Shown here piece after piece: positions 24,775 to 32,574 of a DNA stretch of 37,016 bases. The first letter of the stretch is position 1, and each line of letters begins with the position of its first letter. Where the stretch lies: contig PKYI01000140.1 in the NCBI GenBank assembly GCA_003133645.1, forward strand, positions 1 through 37,016, in the 5' to 3' direction. The translations under genes and the position numbers were made by a program. Source of the DNA: Acidobacteriota bacterium (lineage in GTDB: Bacteria > Acidobacteriota > Thermoanaerobaculia > Thermoanaerobaculales > Thermoanaerobaculaceae). The notes beneath the pieces were generated by a model. It worked only from the letters and a program-made list of their open reading frames with translations, was not told the DNA's origin and made no database searches.

Positions 24775-25293
24775 ATGCATTGGCTGCGAAGTTTCCTCTC
24801 GACCCCTGCCGGCCGGTTCGTGGGCCGCTACGTGGCCGTGCTCAGCGCCGGCTTCCTGGTGCTGGCGCTGCGCCCGGTCAACGACTGGGTCGTCAACCCC
24901 TACACAACGTTCGTGGCCGACGAGTCGTGCGTCGTGCTCAACCTCCTTGGCGAGCACGCGCGAGTCGTCGGCCAGGTCCTCAGCTCGAGCCGGTTCTCGG
25001 TCACGATCTTCAACGGCTGCAACGGCCTCGAGGCCATCCTGATCTTCGTCTCGGGGGTGATCGCGTTTCCGGCGCCGTGGCGGCGCAAGGTGGCCGGGGT
25101 GGTCCTGGGCTTCGCCGCGATCCAGGTGTTCAACGTCATCCGGGTCGTCTCTCTCTTCTACATCGGGGTATTCCGGCCGGCGTGGTTTGATGTCTCCCAC
25201 GTCTTCGTCTGGCAGTCGCTCGTGATCATCTTCGGTGTGGTGCTCTGGCTGGTGTGGGTGCGCCGGTATGCCCTCGCGGACGCCAAACGCTGA
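24775..25293 (+). CDS. xrtH: Exosortase H-like transpeptidase
   Basis: Exosortases are inner-membrane proteases/transpeptidases that process proteins carrying a C-terminal sorting signal. The 172-residue product has several membrane helices and the proposed catalytic triad: C82 in NGCNGLEAILIF, R123 in VFNVIRVVSLF and H142 in SHVFVWQSLV. Its small size and the partner gene that follows point to the H type, which pairs with IPTL-type C-terminal signals in other genomes. No target protein is visible in this window. The start is predicted to be leaderless. Confidence 0.82.
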   Translation: MHWLRSFLSTPAGRFVGRYVAVLSAGFLVLALRPVNDWVVNPYTTFVADESCVVLNLLGEHARVVGQVLSSSRFSVTIFNGCNGLEAILIFVSGVIAFPAPWRRKVAGVVLGFAAIQVFNVIRVVSLFYIGVFRPAWFDVSHVFVWQSLVIIFGVVLWLVWVRRYALADAKR

Positions 25294-25855
25294 CCTGCGC
25301 GCGTTCCTGAAGCGGCTGCCGCTCGCACTGGCGGCCGCGGTGGCGATCTGGGTGGTCGCGAGGCCGGTGTACAACCCGATCCTGTGCGCCGCCGCGCAGG
25401 GTCTGGCGCGGTTTGGCGAGGTTCCTGCGGCATCGCTCGTCCTGCACCAGGGGAACGACGCCCTCCTCGGCAGGTCGGACATGCGGGCGACATCCGAGTG
25501 GTTGAAGTTCCCGTTGACGCAGATCGACTTCAACCTGGTGCCGTTCCTCGCGCTCGTATTCGCCCTGCCGGGGTGGCTCGCGGGGCGCGGTTGGCGCCGG
25601 CTGCTCGCCGCGCTGGGCGTGCTCGCGGCGTCGCACGTGCTCGGCCTGGTATGGCAGATCAAGGCGCTCGAGGCGCTGTCGATGGGGCCGTGGAGCCGTG
25701 CGGCATACTCGAGCCTCGCCCGCAACGTGTATGGGACGCTCCGCTACTTCTTCGACATCCCGGTCACGTTCGCGCTGCCGCTCGTGCTCTGGGTCAGCGC
25801 GTATCCCGAGAAGGTCTTCAAGCTCGTTGGCTTCTCCCCCCCGGCGAAGCGTTAA
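25268..25855 (+). CDS. Exosortase H-associated membrane protein
   Basis: The 195-residue product has about four hydrophobic segments (LALAAAVAIWVVARPVY; LVPFLALVFALPGWLAG; LLAALGVLAASHVLGLVW; VTFALPLVLWVSAY). It overlaps the end of the exosortase gene by 26 nt, so the two are co-translated. Proteins of this kind accompany XrtH in other genomes; I recall the family by that description only. ATG 25268 is the first plausible start in frame. Its end overlaps the convergent thioesterase gene by 38 nt. Confidence 0.7.
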   Translation: MPSRTPNADLRAFLKRLPLALAAAVAIWVVARPVYNPILCAAAQGLARFGEVPAASLVLHQGNDALLGRSDMRATSEWLKFPLTQIDFNLVPFLALVFALPGWLAGRGWRRLLAALGVLAASHVLGLVWQIKALEALSMGPWSRAAYSSLARNVYGTLRYFFDIPVTFALPLVLWVSAYPEKVFKLVGFSPPAKR

Positions 25856-26264
25856 GCGGGGAGCGGCGAAGCGACTGCCGCAACTCGGCGGGAATCACTG
25901 TCGGGTGGCCCGTGGCCTTGTCCACGACCACGTGTCGGGTCTCCCCCTCGGCAAGGAGGCTTCCGTCGGGTCCCTCGACGCGGTACTCGAAGACCACGCG
26001 CCGGCTCGCGACCTCGCCGACGCGCACCCAGACCGTGACATCGTCGTCGTAGCGGGCCGGCCGCCGGTACCGGCATGCCAACTCGCCGACCATCAGGAGA
26101 ACGCCGCGCCGCTCCCACTCGACGTATGGGAGGCCGACGGCGTGCGAGAGCGCCGTGCGCGCGACCTCGAACCATACCGGATAGACGCTGTGATGGACGA
26201 CGCCCATCTGGTCGGTCTCGGCGTAGCGGGCCTTCAGGCGGACGGGGAAGAACGAATCGGGCAC
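25818..26264 (-). CDS. Hotdog-fold acyl-CoA thioesterase (YbgC / 4HBT family)
   Basis: The 148-residue product begins PVRLKARYAETDQMGVVHHS and continues VYPVWFEVART, the catalytic loop of 4-hydroxybenzoyl-CoA thioesterase-like enzymes with the active-site Asp in ETDQMG. It should hydrolyse short acyl-CoA or acyl-ACP thioesters in the cytoplasm. The last 15 residues (NASPGGRSQRA) are Gly/Arg/Ser-rich and overlap the convergent gene. The start is GTG 26264, with a TACAAT box 5 nt upstream and no clear ribosome binding site. Confidence 0.88.
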   Translation of the reverse strand: MPDSFFPVRLKARYAETDQMGVVHHSVYPVWFEVARTALSHAVGLPYVEWERRGVLLMVGELACRYRRPARYDDDVTVWVRVGEVASRRVVFEYRVEGPDGSLLAEGETRHVVVDKATGHPTVIPAELRQSLRRSPLNASPGGRSQRA

Positions 26265-26269
26265 GGCCT

Positions 26270-26275
26270 ATTGTA
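26270..26275 (-). promoter_or_regulatory. -10-like box (TACAAT) of the thioesterase gene
   Basis: TACAAT on the minus strand lies 5 nt before GTG 26264, which predicts a transcript starting at or next to the start codon. The -35 region is poor. The gap to the divergent phosphoribosyltransferase gene is only 74 nt. Confidence 0.45.
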
Positions 26276-26338
26276 GCCGGGCGTGACACTGGTCGAGCCT
26301 CCCGCCCGATCGGGGAGCGTGTTAGGCTCGACAAAGGT

Positions 26339-27703
26339 ATGCGCGCCCTCAACCCCCTGCTGCTGTGCGAGGACGACCTCGGGCTGGTCACCGACCTCTA
26401 CCAGCTCACGATGTTCGCCGCGTACCGGGAACACCGGCGCGGGGTCCGGGGCTGTTTCGAACTCTGGTTTCGAGACCTTCCCCAGGGCCGCGACTTTCTC
26501 CTCGCCGCCGGGCTCGAACCCGCCCTCGCCTACCTGCTGGCGTTACGCTTCCCGCCCGAGCAGGTGGACGCCGTGCGGCGTCTCGACGCGTTCGCGGGCA
26601 TGGACGAGGGGTTCTTCAGCGACCTCGCGGCCCTCCGGTTCACGGGCGACGTGTGGGGCGTTCGCGAGGGCACGCCGGTGTTCGCCGGGGAGCCCGTGCT
26701 GCGGGTCGAGGCGCCGATCGAGCAGGCCCAGCTCGTGGAGACATACCTGCTGGCTGCGATCTCGTTCTCGACCCTGGTCGCGTCGAAGGCCGCCCGGGTC
26801 CGCTTCGCCGCGGGTGACCGCGGGGTCGTGGACTTCGGCTCACGTCGGGCGCACGGACCCCAGGCGGCGTGCTGGGCGGCCCGCTCGGCGTACCTCGCCG
26901 GCCTGGACGGCACCTCGAACGTCTGGGCGGCCTCTCGTCTCGGGATCCCGGCCTCCGGCACGATGGCGCACTCGTTCGTGCTCGCCTTCGCAAGCGAGCT
27001 CGAGGCTTTCCACGCCTATGCCAGCACCTTTCCGGACCGGACGGTGCTGCTGGTGGACACGTTCGACACCGTTGCCGCCGTCGAGCGGGCGGCTGCCGAC
27101 CGCGATCTCCGCTTCGTCGGGATCCGTCTCGACAGCGGCGACATCGTCGCCCTCGCCCGAGCGACGCGGGCGATCCTCGATCGTCTGGGCCGGCGTGACG
27201 TGCGGATCTTCGCGAGCGGCGATCTCGACGAGGAACGCATCGCGGCGATCGTGGCGGCGGGCGCCCCGGTCGACTCTTTCGGGGTCGGGACGCGGATGGT
27301 GACGTCCTCCGACCAGCCGTCGCTGCAGGCGGTGTACAAGCTCGTCGCGGTGGAGGAGGCCGGCCGGGCCGTGCGCGGCGTGGCCAAGAGATCGGCGGGC
27401 AAGCGTACGGCGCCCGGGACCAAGCAGGTATGGCGCCGCCGCGGTGCCGACGGCGGCATGGTCGAGGACCTGATCGCGACCGCAGGGGATGAGCCGGGGC
27501 AAGGGGCGTGGGAACCGCTCCTGGAGCCCTGGATCACGGCCGGGCGGTTGAGCCGCGCGTTGCCGTCGCTCGTCGAGAGCCGCGAGCACGCGCGGCGTCA
27601 GCTCGCGTGCCTGCCGGCCGCCATGCGCCGCAACGCCGGGTGCGACCCATATCCGGTGCGGCTGGGGTTGGCGCCACGGGAGGCAAGGAGGGCCGGTGCT
27701 TGA
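26339..27703 (+). CDS. pncB: Nicotinate phosphoribosyltransferase
   Basis: This enzyme makes nicotinate mononucleotide from nicotinate and PRPP in NAD salvage. The 454-residue product shows LVTDLYQLTMFAAYREH at the N-terminus, VDFGSRRAHGPQAA, LVDTFDT, GIRLDSGDIVALAR, FASGDLDEERI and FGVGTRM, the ordered motifs of the family. ATG 26339 is chosen because the conserved region begins right after it. Upstream sequence in frame overlaps the divergent thioesterase. The end overlaps the FHA gene by 8 nt. Confidence 0.94.
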   Translation: MRALNPLLLCEDDLGLVTDLYQLTMFAAYREHRRGVRGCFELWFRDLPQGRDFLLAAGLEPALAYLLALRFPPEQVDAVRRLDAFAGMDEGFFSDLAALRFTGDVWGVREGTPVFAGEPVLRVEAPIEQAQLVETYLLAAISFSTLVASKAARVRFAAGDRGVVDFGSRRAHGPQAACWAARSAYLAGLDGTSNVWAASRLGIPASGTMAHSFVLAFASELEAFHAYASTFPDRTVLLVDTFDTVAAVERAAADRDLRFVGIRLDSGDIVALARATRAILDRLGRRDVRIFASGDLDEERIAAIVAAGAPVDSFGVGTRMVTSSDQPSLQAVYKLVAVEEAGRAVRGVAKRSAGKRTAPGTKQVWRRRGADGGMVEDLIATAGDEPGQGAWEPLLEPWITAGRLSRALPSLVESREHARRQLACLPAAMRRNAGCDPYPVRLGLAPREARRAGA

Positions 27704-28502
27704 ACTGATCCTGCTCGACGACAGCGAGCGACGCTTTGCGCTCGCCGAGAACACTGAGTTGATGGTCGGGGCGGCGGCGCACTGCTCGGTGCGCCTGGCG
27801 GCCCTCGATGTCTCCCGGACCCACGCGCTGCTGACCTGCCGAGGCGGCAAGGTCATCGTGCTCGACTTGGGGAGCACGAACGGGACCTATCTGAACGGTC
27901 GGCGCGTCAAGGAGGCCGAGGCCGTCGCCGGGGACCTGCTGCGATTCTCCTCCGTCATCGCACAGCTCGTGCCGCCCGGCGGCGATCAGGGCGGTGACAC
28001 TCAGGTGGCGGCGTCCGGGGGGGGCATCGGGTCGGATGGTCCCGGGCCCGGCCTCAGGTCTGCGACCAGCGACCAGATGCCGGCGCTCGTCGGCGACAGC
28101 CTCGACCTGCTCCTGGCGCGGTGGGCGAGCGGCGGGCAGGGGGCGCAGGCGGGGCTGGTGGAATGGCTCGTGGGCTCCCGGGGGCTCAAGGGCGCCGCGG
28201 TGCTCGAAAGACTCGGGCGTGAGGTGGCCGTCGTCGCCGCCCACGGTGAGGTGAGCCGTGTGCTGGAGGACCCTGAATGCGCGGAGTTGGTGCGCGGCAG
28301 CCGGGGCGCCGCCTCACCCGAGGGCGTCGATGTGACGCTGGCCGGCCAGCACGTCTTGGCGCTGAAGTCGGCCGAACTGCCGGTGCTCGTGTTGGTGCCC
28401 GGCGCCGCGACCCCGGATTTCGGGGAACTCTCGCTCATAGCGCGGCTGCTTGCGGTGGCGCGGCGACTGGATGGCGCTCCACCCGGCGGCCCGACTCGAT
28501 GA
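27696..28502 (+). CDS. FHA-domain protein with a GAF-like C-terminal region
   Basis: FHA domains bind phosphothreonine peptides. The 268-residue product has an N-terminal FHA domain (residues about 1-90) with the motifs SRTHALL and DLGSTNGTYLNGRRV. A Gly/Ser-rich linker follows. The rest (residues about 130-260; GLKGAAVLERLGREVAVVAA, LALKSAELPVLVLVPG) looks like a GAF-type sensor fold, although this is only a pattern judgement. GTG 27696 has AAGGAGG at 27685-27691. No kinase gene is visible nearby. Confidence 0.82.
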   Translation: MLELILLDDSERRFALAENTELMVGAAAHCSVRLAALDVSRTHALLTCRGGKVIVLDLGSTNGTYLNGRRVKEAEAVAGDLLRFSSVIAQLVPPGGDQGGDTQVAASGGGIGSDGPGPGLRSATSDQMPALVGDSLDLLLARWASGGQGAQAGLVEWLVGSRGLKGAAVLERLGREVAVVAAHGEVSRVLEDPECAELVRGSRGAASPEGVDVTLAGQHVLALKSAELPVLVLVPGAATPDFGELSLIARLLAVARRLDGAPPGGPTR

Positions 28503-28620
28503 CTGGTTTCATTCGACCCGGAGGCGTGCCTGAACGGCGTTGTGGAGGGGGTTGCCTCATCCGCAGGATACGACGCCGGCCTGCGAACTATCCGAGACGA
28601 ACCCCGTCGGCTGGCCGGGA

Positions 28621-28872
28621 CTACCGGTCTTCTTCTTCCTCTTCTTCTTCTTCTTCGTAGTCGTCGAGGTCCTCGTCCTCTTCCTCGTCCTCGAGGTCCT
28701 CGTCCTCTTTCTCGTCATCCTCCGGCTCGAACTCCTCGGGAAGGGAGAACGCGTCGATATCGGAGTTGCCGCAGACTTCGCAGGTGGCTCGACGGATCTC
28801 ACCGTCCCGCCAGATGAAGTCTGCCACCTCGGATTCGCACTCAAGGCAGATGAGATAGTCGGGTCGAGCCAT
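28621..28872 (-). CDS. Small zinc-ribbon protein with poly-acidic tail
   Basis: The 83-residue product starts MARPDYLICLECESEVADF and has CLEC and CEVCGN pairs, forming a zinc ribbon in the first 40 residues. The last 35 or so are almost only Glu and Asp, seen on the plus strand as a CTT/CCT-rich run at 28621-28735. ATG 28872 is chosen for GGAGG 5 nt upstream; a longer frame exists but has no such site. It is paralogous to the gene at 30794-30982. The function is unknown. The stretch 28503-28620 beside it shows no gene I can support. Confidence 0.75.
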   Translation of the reverse strand: MARPDYLICLECESEVADFIWRDGEIRRATCEVCGNSDIDAFSLPEEFEPEDDEKEDEDLEDEEEDEDLDDYEEEEEEEEEDR

Positions 28873-28957
28873 TCGGTCCTCCGTCACCGCCGAATTCGTT
28901 CCGTCCTCCGCCGGTCGTAGCAAAATGTAGCGACCCCGCACGCGGGATGCAAGAACC

Positions 28958-30739
28958 TCACCCCTCGAGCCGCCGCACGGCCAGGGCGACCGCGCCCGGA
29001 CCGGTGTGCGCCGCAAGCACCGCCGTGAGGTTCACGATCGGAATGTCCGCCACCCCGAAGCGGGAACACAAGCGTTCCGCGACGTATTCTGCGGCGCCGA
29101 TCGCGCTGGCATGCGCGATCAGCAGGCGCACCGGCCGGCCCGCGGCGAACCGCTCGGCGCGTTTCACGAGGCCGCGCAGCGAGGCGGCAAAGCCGACGTG
29201 GGTCCCAGCTTTCGCCGACTTGCCGTCGTCGCCGACGGTAAGGATCGGGTGGAGACCGAACAGGTTCGCCATCCGGGCCTGCGCGGGCGACACGCGGCCT
29301 CCCCGCACGATCATGTCGAGCGAGGCGAGCGACGCGAACAGTTTGACCTCGCGGCTGGTTTTCGCGGCGACCGCGACGAGGTCGTCGAGTCCGAGGCCGG
29401 CGGCGATCGCCTCGCCCACCGCCTCGGCGACCAGGCCCAGCGAGACCGATACCTGCTTCGTGTCCACAACGCGGATGCGGCGTGGGTCCACCTGTTTTGC
29501 GGCGGCGGCGGCGGCCTGGTACGTGCCGGACACTCCCGAGGACAGGTTGACCGAGATCACCGCCTCGTGGGTTTCGAGCAGGCGCTGGAACGTGGAGCGG
29601 AACTCGCCGACCGCGGGTTGTGAAGTCTTGGGCATCGCGGGCGAGGATGCGAGGCGTTGGTAGAACTGCGGAGGCGTGATGTCCACGCCGTCGGTGAACG
29701 TCTCTTCGCCGAAGCTGACCGTGAGCGGCACGCGCACGAGTCCGATGGCGTGGGACGTGGCTTCCGAGAGGTCGCAGGAGGAATCGGTGACGACCGCCAC
29801 CGTGGCCTCGCGGGCGGCGAGCTGCTGCAGCACCATGTCGTCGATCTTGGTGCGCTCGACGGTGCCGAACTCGGCGAGCCGGGTGAACAGCTTCTGCGGC
29901 TCGTTGGTGTGCAGGTGGACGCGCAGGCGTGAGCCTCCTCCGGCCACGACGAGGGAACCGCCCAGCGGCTCCACCGCGCGCGCGACCGCCTTGCGGTCGA
30001 GCTGGTTGCCGGACAGCAGCCCTTCCGAGCAGAACCGGTAGGCAAGGTCCAGGTCGGCGTGCGCCGCGGCGAACGGCGTCGGCTGCGCGAGCGACAGGCC
30101 GGCGCGCCGCCAGCTCGCCGCGTTGCGGTCGCGCATGAGCGTCGAGACCCCTTCGAGGAAGTACACGAACCCCTGCCCGCCCGCGTCCACGACCCCGTGC
30201 TTGGCCAGCACCGCCAGCTGCTTGGGCGTGTTGGCCAGCGCCTCGCGCGCCTGCACGAGGGCCCTAGAGAGCAGCTCGCCGAAGTCGTGGATTCTGGCGG
30301 TCTGTTCCTCGAGCCCCGCAGCCCACGCCTTCACGACCGAGAGGATCGTCCCGTCCACCGGCTGCGACAGCGCCTGTTGCGCCGAGTCGGCGCCGCGCCG
30401 TGCGGCGGCGGCGAACTCTCGCGTGGTGACGCTGACCCGGGATCCGATCGCCTCGGCCATCCCGTGGAGGAACTGCGCGAAGATCGCCCCCGAGTTGCCG
30501 CGCGCCCCGTCGAGCGCGGCGTCCGCCGCCGTGCGGGCGGTCTGGCCGACCGTCAGCTCGTTGGGCGTCGTGAGCGCGGCGGCGGCGGCCCGCAACGTCG
30601 AGGCGAGGTTCGCCCCCGTATCCGCGTCCGGGACGGGGAAGACGTTGATGCGGTTGAGGGTTTCCTCCTCGCGTGCGACGGCGAGGGCGCCCGCCCTCAG
30701 AGCGCGCGCCAACCGCGGTCCGGTCAGGATCTGGACCAT
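28958..30739 (-). CDS. FakA-FakB-like fusion (DhaL/DAK2, FakA middle domain, DegV)
   Basis: The 593-residue product joins parts of the fatty-acid kinase system. Residues 1-210 are a DhaL domain (NVFPVPDADTGANL; ARGNSGAIFAQFLHG; VVDAGGQGFVYFLEG). Residues about 230-310 match the FakA middle domain (AYRFCSEGLL; GGSLVVAGG; VHLHTNEPQKLF). Residues about 315-593 are a DegV/FakB fatty-acid-binding domain (VAVVTDSSCDLS; NLSSGVSGTYQAA; LDMIVRGGRVSPAQ). In Firmicutes FakA phosphorylates fatty acids held by FakB; here both would be one chain. ATG 30739 is chosen because the conserved DhaL sequence begins there. It lies in an operon between two zinc-ribbon genes. Confidence 0.88.
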   Translation of the reverse strand: MVQILTGPRLARALRAGALAVAREEETLNRINVFPVPDADTGANLASTLRAAAAALTTPNELTVGQTARTAADAALDGARGNSGAIFAQFLHGMAEAIGSRVSVTTREFAAAARRGADSAQQALSQPVDGTILSVVKAWAAGLEEQTARIHDFGELLSRALVQAREALANTPKQLAVLAKHGVVDAGGQGFVYFLEGVSTLMRDRNAASWRRAGLSLAQPTPFAAAHADLDLAYRFCSEGLLSGNQLDRKAVARAVEPLGGSLVVAGGGSRLRVHLHTNEPQKLFTRLAEFGTVERTKIDDMVLQQLAAREATVAVVTDSSCDLSEATSHAIGLVRVPLTVSFGEETFTDGVDITPPQFYQRLASSPAMPKTSQPAVGEFRSTFQRLLETHEAVISVNLSSGVSGTYQAAAAAAKQVDPRRIRVVDTKQVSVSLGLVAEAVGEAIAAGLGLDDLVAVAAKTSREVKLFASLASLDMIVRGGRVSPAQARMANLFGLHPILTVGDDGKSAKAGTHVGFAASLRGLVKRAERFAAGRPVRLLIAHASAIGAAEYVAERLCSRFGVADIPIVNLTAVLAAHTGPGAVALAVRRLEG

Positions 30740-30793
30740 CGGAGCCCCCCCGGGGCGAGTACAGGGCGGAGCTGGGGCGAGCACCTCAAGGCG

Positions 30794-30982
30794 CTACTCC
30801 TCCTCGTCCTCGTCATTCTTCCCCGCCGTCATTGTCTCGAAATCGTCCTCGGAGAGAAACGAGGCCGGGTCGTCGTTGCCGCACACCGGGCACATCGCCT
30901 CGACCACCTTGCCTTCGGCCCATTCGAACACGTAGGTCGGGGTCTCGCACTCCATGCAGATCAAGTACTCGGGCGCCGCCAT
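30794..30982 (-). CDS. Small zinc-ribbon protein with acidic tail
   Basis: The 62-residue product MAAPEYLICMECETPTYVF carries CMEC and CPVCGN pairs and a short acidic end (NDEDEEE). It closely resembles the protein at 28621-28872 (YLICLECE and YLICMECE; CEVCGN and CPVCGN), with a shorter tail. It is the first gene of a minus-strand operon with the fatty-acid-kinase-like fusion. The function is unknown. Confidence 0.75.
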   Translation of the reverse strand: MAAPEYLICMECETPTYVFEWAEGKVVEAMCPVCGNDDPASFLSEDDFETMTAGKNDEDEEE

Positions 30983-30990
30983 GAACTCAT

Positions 30991-30996
30991 CGTATA
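30991..30996 (-). promoter_or_regulatory. -10-like box (TATACG) of the zinc-ribbon/DegV operon
   Basis: TATACG on the minus strand is 8 nt before ATG 30982, so the transcript would begin about 2 nt before the start codon. No ribosome binding site or good -35 box is seen. Confidence 0.4.
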
Positions 30997-31039
30997 CCAC
31001 CGGGCGGCCCCGGGATATCGGAACCGGCCTTGCGGCTGC

Positions 31040-31045
31040 TACCAT
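31040..31045 (+). promoter_or_regulatory. -10-like box (TACCAT) of the mla genes
   Basis: TACCAT is 6 nt before GTG 31052, placing the predicted transcript start on the start codon. The -35 region is poor, so this is a weak call supported mainly by the same spacing at neighbouring genes. Confidence 0.35.
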
Positions 31046-31051
31046 CGGGCG

Positions 31052-31825
31052 GTGGGCGTGCTCGGACGACTGTACGACCTCACCTGGAGACGGGTGCGGC
31101 ACCTCGGCGCTGTGGTGCTGCTCGGGCAAGCCATCACCGTGCGCCTGTTCACGCCGCCGTGGAGCGTGCGGGATATGGTGCGCCAGCTTGACGTCATGGG
31201 CGTCAAGTCCACGAACCTGGCCTCGGTGATTGCGCTGTTCACCGGCATGGTGCTGTCGTTGCAGACCGCATATACCCTGGCGGCGTTCGGCGCCAAGCTC
31301 TACATCGGGGAGGTGGTCGGCCTGTCGCTCGTGCGCGAGCTCGGGCCCGTCCTCACGGCGCTCATGGTCGGCGGGAGGGTCGGCGCAGGGATCACCGCGG
31401 AACTCGGCAGCATGACCGTGAGCGAGCAGGTGGAGGCGATGCGTTCGCTGGGGGCCGACCCGCTGCGCAAGCTCGTCGTCCCGCGCATGGTGGCGCTCCT
31501 GATCGGCCTCCCCCTGCTGGTGGTGCTCGCCGACGTCATGGGGATCTTCGGAGGTCTCCTGATCTCGACCTGGGAACTCGGCCTGACGCCCAGCTTTTAC
31601 TTCGGCCACACGTTGCGGTTGATGACCTACGGCGACTTCTTCTCCGGACTCGGCAAGTCGGTGTTCTTCGCGTTCGCGATCGGGTTGGTCGCGTCGTACA
31701 ACGGTTTGTGCGCCCGTGGCGGGGCGGACGGCGTCGGCAAGGCCACCACCGACACGGTTGTCGGCGTGGCGATCACGGTCCTGGTGCTCGACTTCTTCCT
31801 CACGAAGCTGTTCCTGGCGCTATGA
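31052..31825 (+). CDS. mlaE: MlaE-like permease of an MCE lipid transporter
   Basis: MlaE is the inner-membrane permease of the ABC system that moves phospholipids between the two membranes. The 257-residue product shows FTGMVLSLQTAYTLAAFGAK, GLSLVRELGPVLTALMVGGR and VGAGITAELGSMTVSEQVEA, then MRSLGADPLRKLVVPR, all signatures of the family. GTG 31052 (or 31058) is chosen because family similarity starts here; the longer open frame upstream runs antisense to the minus-strand genes. The stop overlaps the ATPase gene start (ATGA). Confidence 0.93.
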   Translation: MGVLGRLYDLTWRRVRHLGAVVLLGQAITVRLFTPPWSVRDMVRQLDVMGVKSTNLASVIALFTGMVLSLQTAYTLAAFGAKLYIGEVVGLSLVRELGPVLTALMVGGRVGAGITAELGSMTVSEQVEAMRSLGADPLRKLVVPRMVALLIGLPLLVVLADVMGIFGGLLISTWELGLTPSFYFGHTLRLMTYGDFFSGLGKSVFFAFAIGLVASYNGLCARGGADGVGKATTDTVVGVAITVLVLDFFLTKLFLAL

Positions 31826-32574
31826 GCGAGAGATCTCCCCGCACGCTCTCGGTCCGGCAGCTCCGCAAGGCCTTCGGGTCGCACCAGGTCCTCGACGGTG
31901 TCAGCCTCGACGTCGCGCCCGGCGAAACCGTCGTTGTCCTCGGCGGCTCGGGTGAAGGGAAGTCGGTTTTCCTCAAGCACATCAACGGCTTGCTGCAGCC
32001 CGACAGCGGCGAGGTTGAGGTGCTGGGATGCCCGGTGTCGCACCTGGACGAGGACGCCCTCGTGGAGCTGCGCCGGCGGGTGAGCTACATCTTCCAGCAG
32101 GCGGCGCTCTTCGATTCGCTGACGGTCGGCGAGAACGTGGCGTTCCCGCTGCAGGAACACACCCGGCTCGACGAGGCCGAGGTCGCGGCGCGCGTTGCGA
32201 CGCTGCTCGATCGCGTCGGGCTCGGGGGGACCGAGCGGCTCTCGCCGGCGGAGCTGTCGGGAGGGATGCGCAAGCGGGTGGCGCTCGCGAGGGGCCTCGC
32301 GCTCGATCCCGAGGTCATCCTCTACGACGAGCCGACGGCCGGGCTCGACCCCTTGACCGGCCTCGCGATCGTGGCGCTGATCAAGGAGGTGACGCGGGGC
32401 ACGGGCGCGACCTCCCTGGTGGTGACCCACGACCTCGCGGTGGCCAGGGAGCTCGCCGACCGGGTGGCGTTCCTCGCCAGGGGGACGTTCGCGTTCACCG
32501 GGGCGCTTGCCGAGGCTGCGCGCCAGGAGGGGGCCGTGGGGGCGTTCGTACGGGCTGGAGGAGTGTATGGCTGA
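31822..32574 (+). CDS. mlaF: MlaF-like ATPase of the lipid transporter
   Basis: The 250-residue product is an ABC ATPase with the Walker A motif GGSGEGKSVFLKHINGLL, Q-loop FQQAALFDSLTVGENV, signature LSGGMRKRVALARGLA, Walker B VILYDEPTAGLDP and switch His in VVTHD. The Walker A form GxSGEGKS is common among MlaF proteins. It overlaps both neighbours (4 nt with mlaE, 8 nt with mlaD), indicating tight coupling. Confidence 0.94.
   Translation: MSERSPRTLSVRQLRKAFGSHQVLDGVSLDVAPGETVVVLGGSGEGKSVFLKHINGLLQPDSGEVEVLGCPVSHLDEDALVELRRRVSYIFQQAALFDSLTVGENVAFPLQEHTRLDEAEVAARVATLLDRVGLGGTERLSPAELSGGMRKRVALARGLALDPEVILYDEPTAGLDPLTGLAIVALIKEVTRGTGATSLVVTHDLAVARELADRVAFLARGTFAFTGALAEAARQEGAVGAFVRAGGVYG

Noticed and set aside
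28542-28817. Plus-strand frame opposite the poly-acidic zinc-ribbon gene
   Set aside because: Its Leu-rich run is only the complement of the Glu/Asp tail, and it has no start signal.
30059-31051. Long N-terminal extension of the mlaE-like frame
   Set aside because: It lies antisense to the fatty-acid-kinase-like and zinc-ribbon genes. Family similarity begins at 31052.
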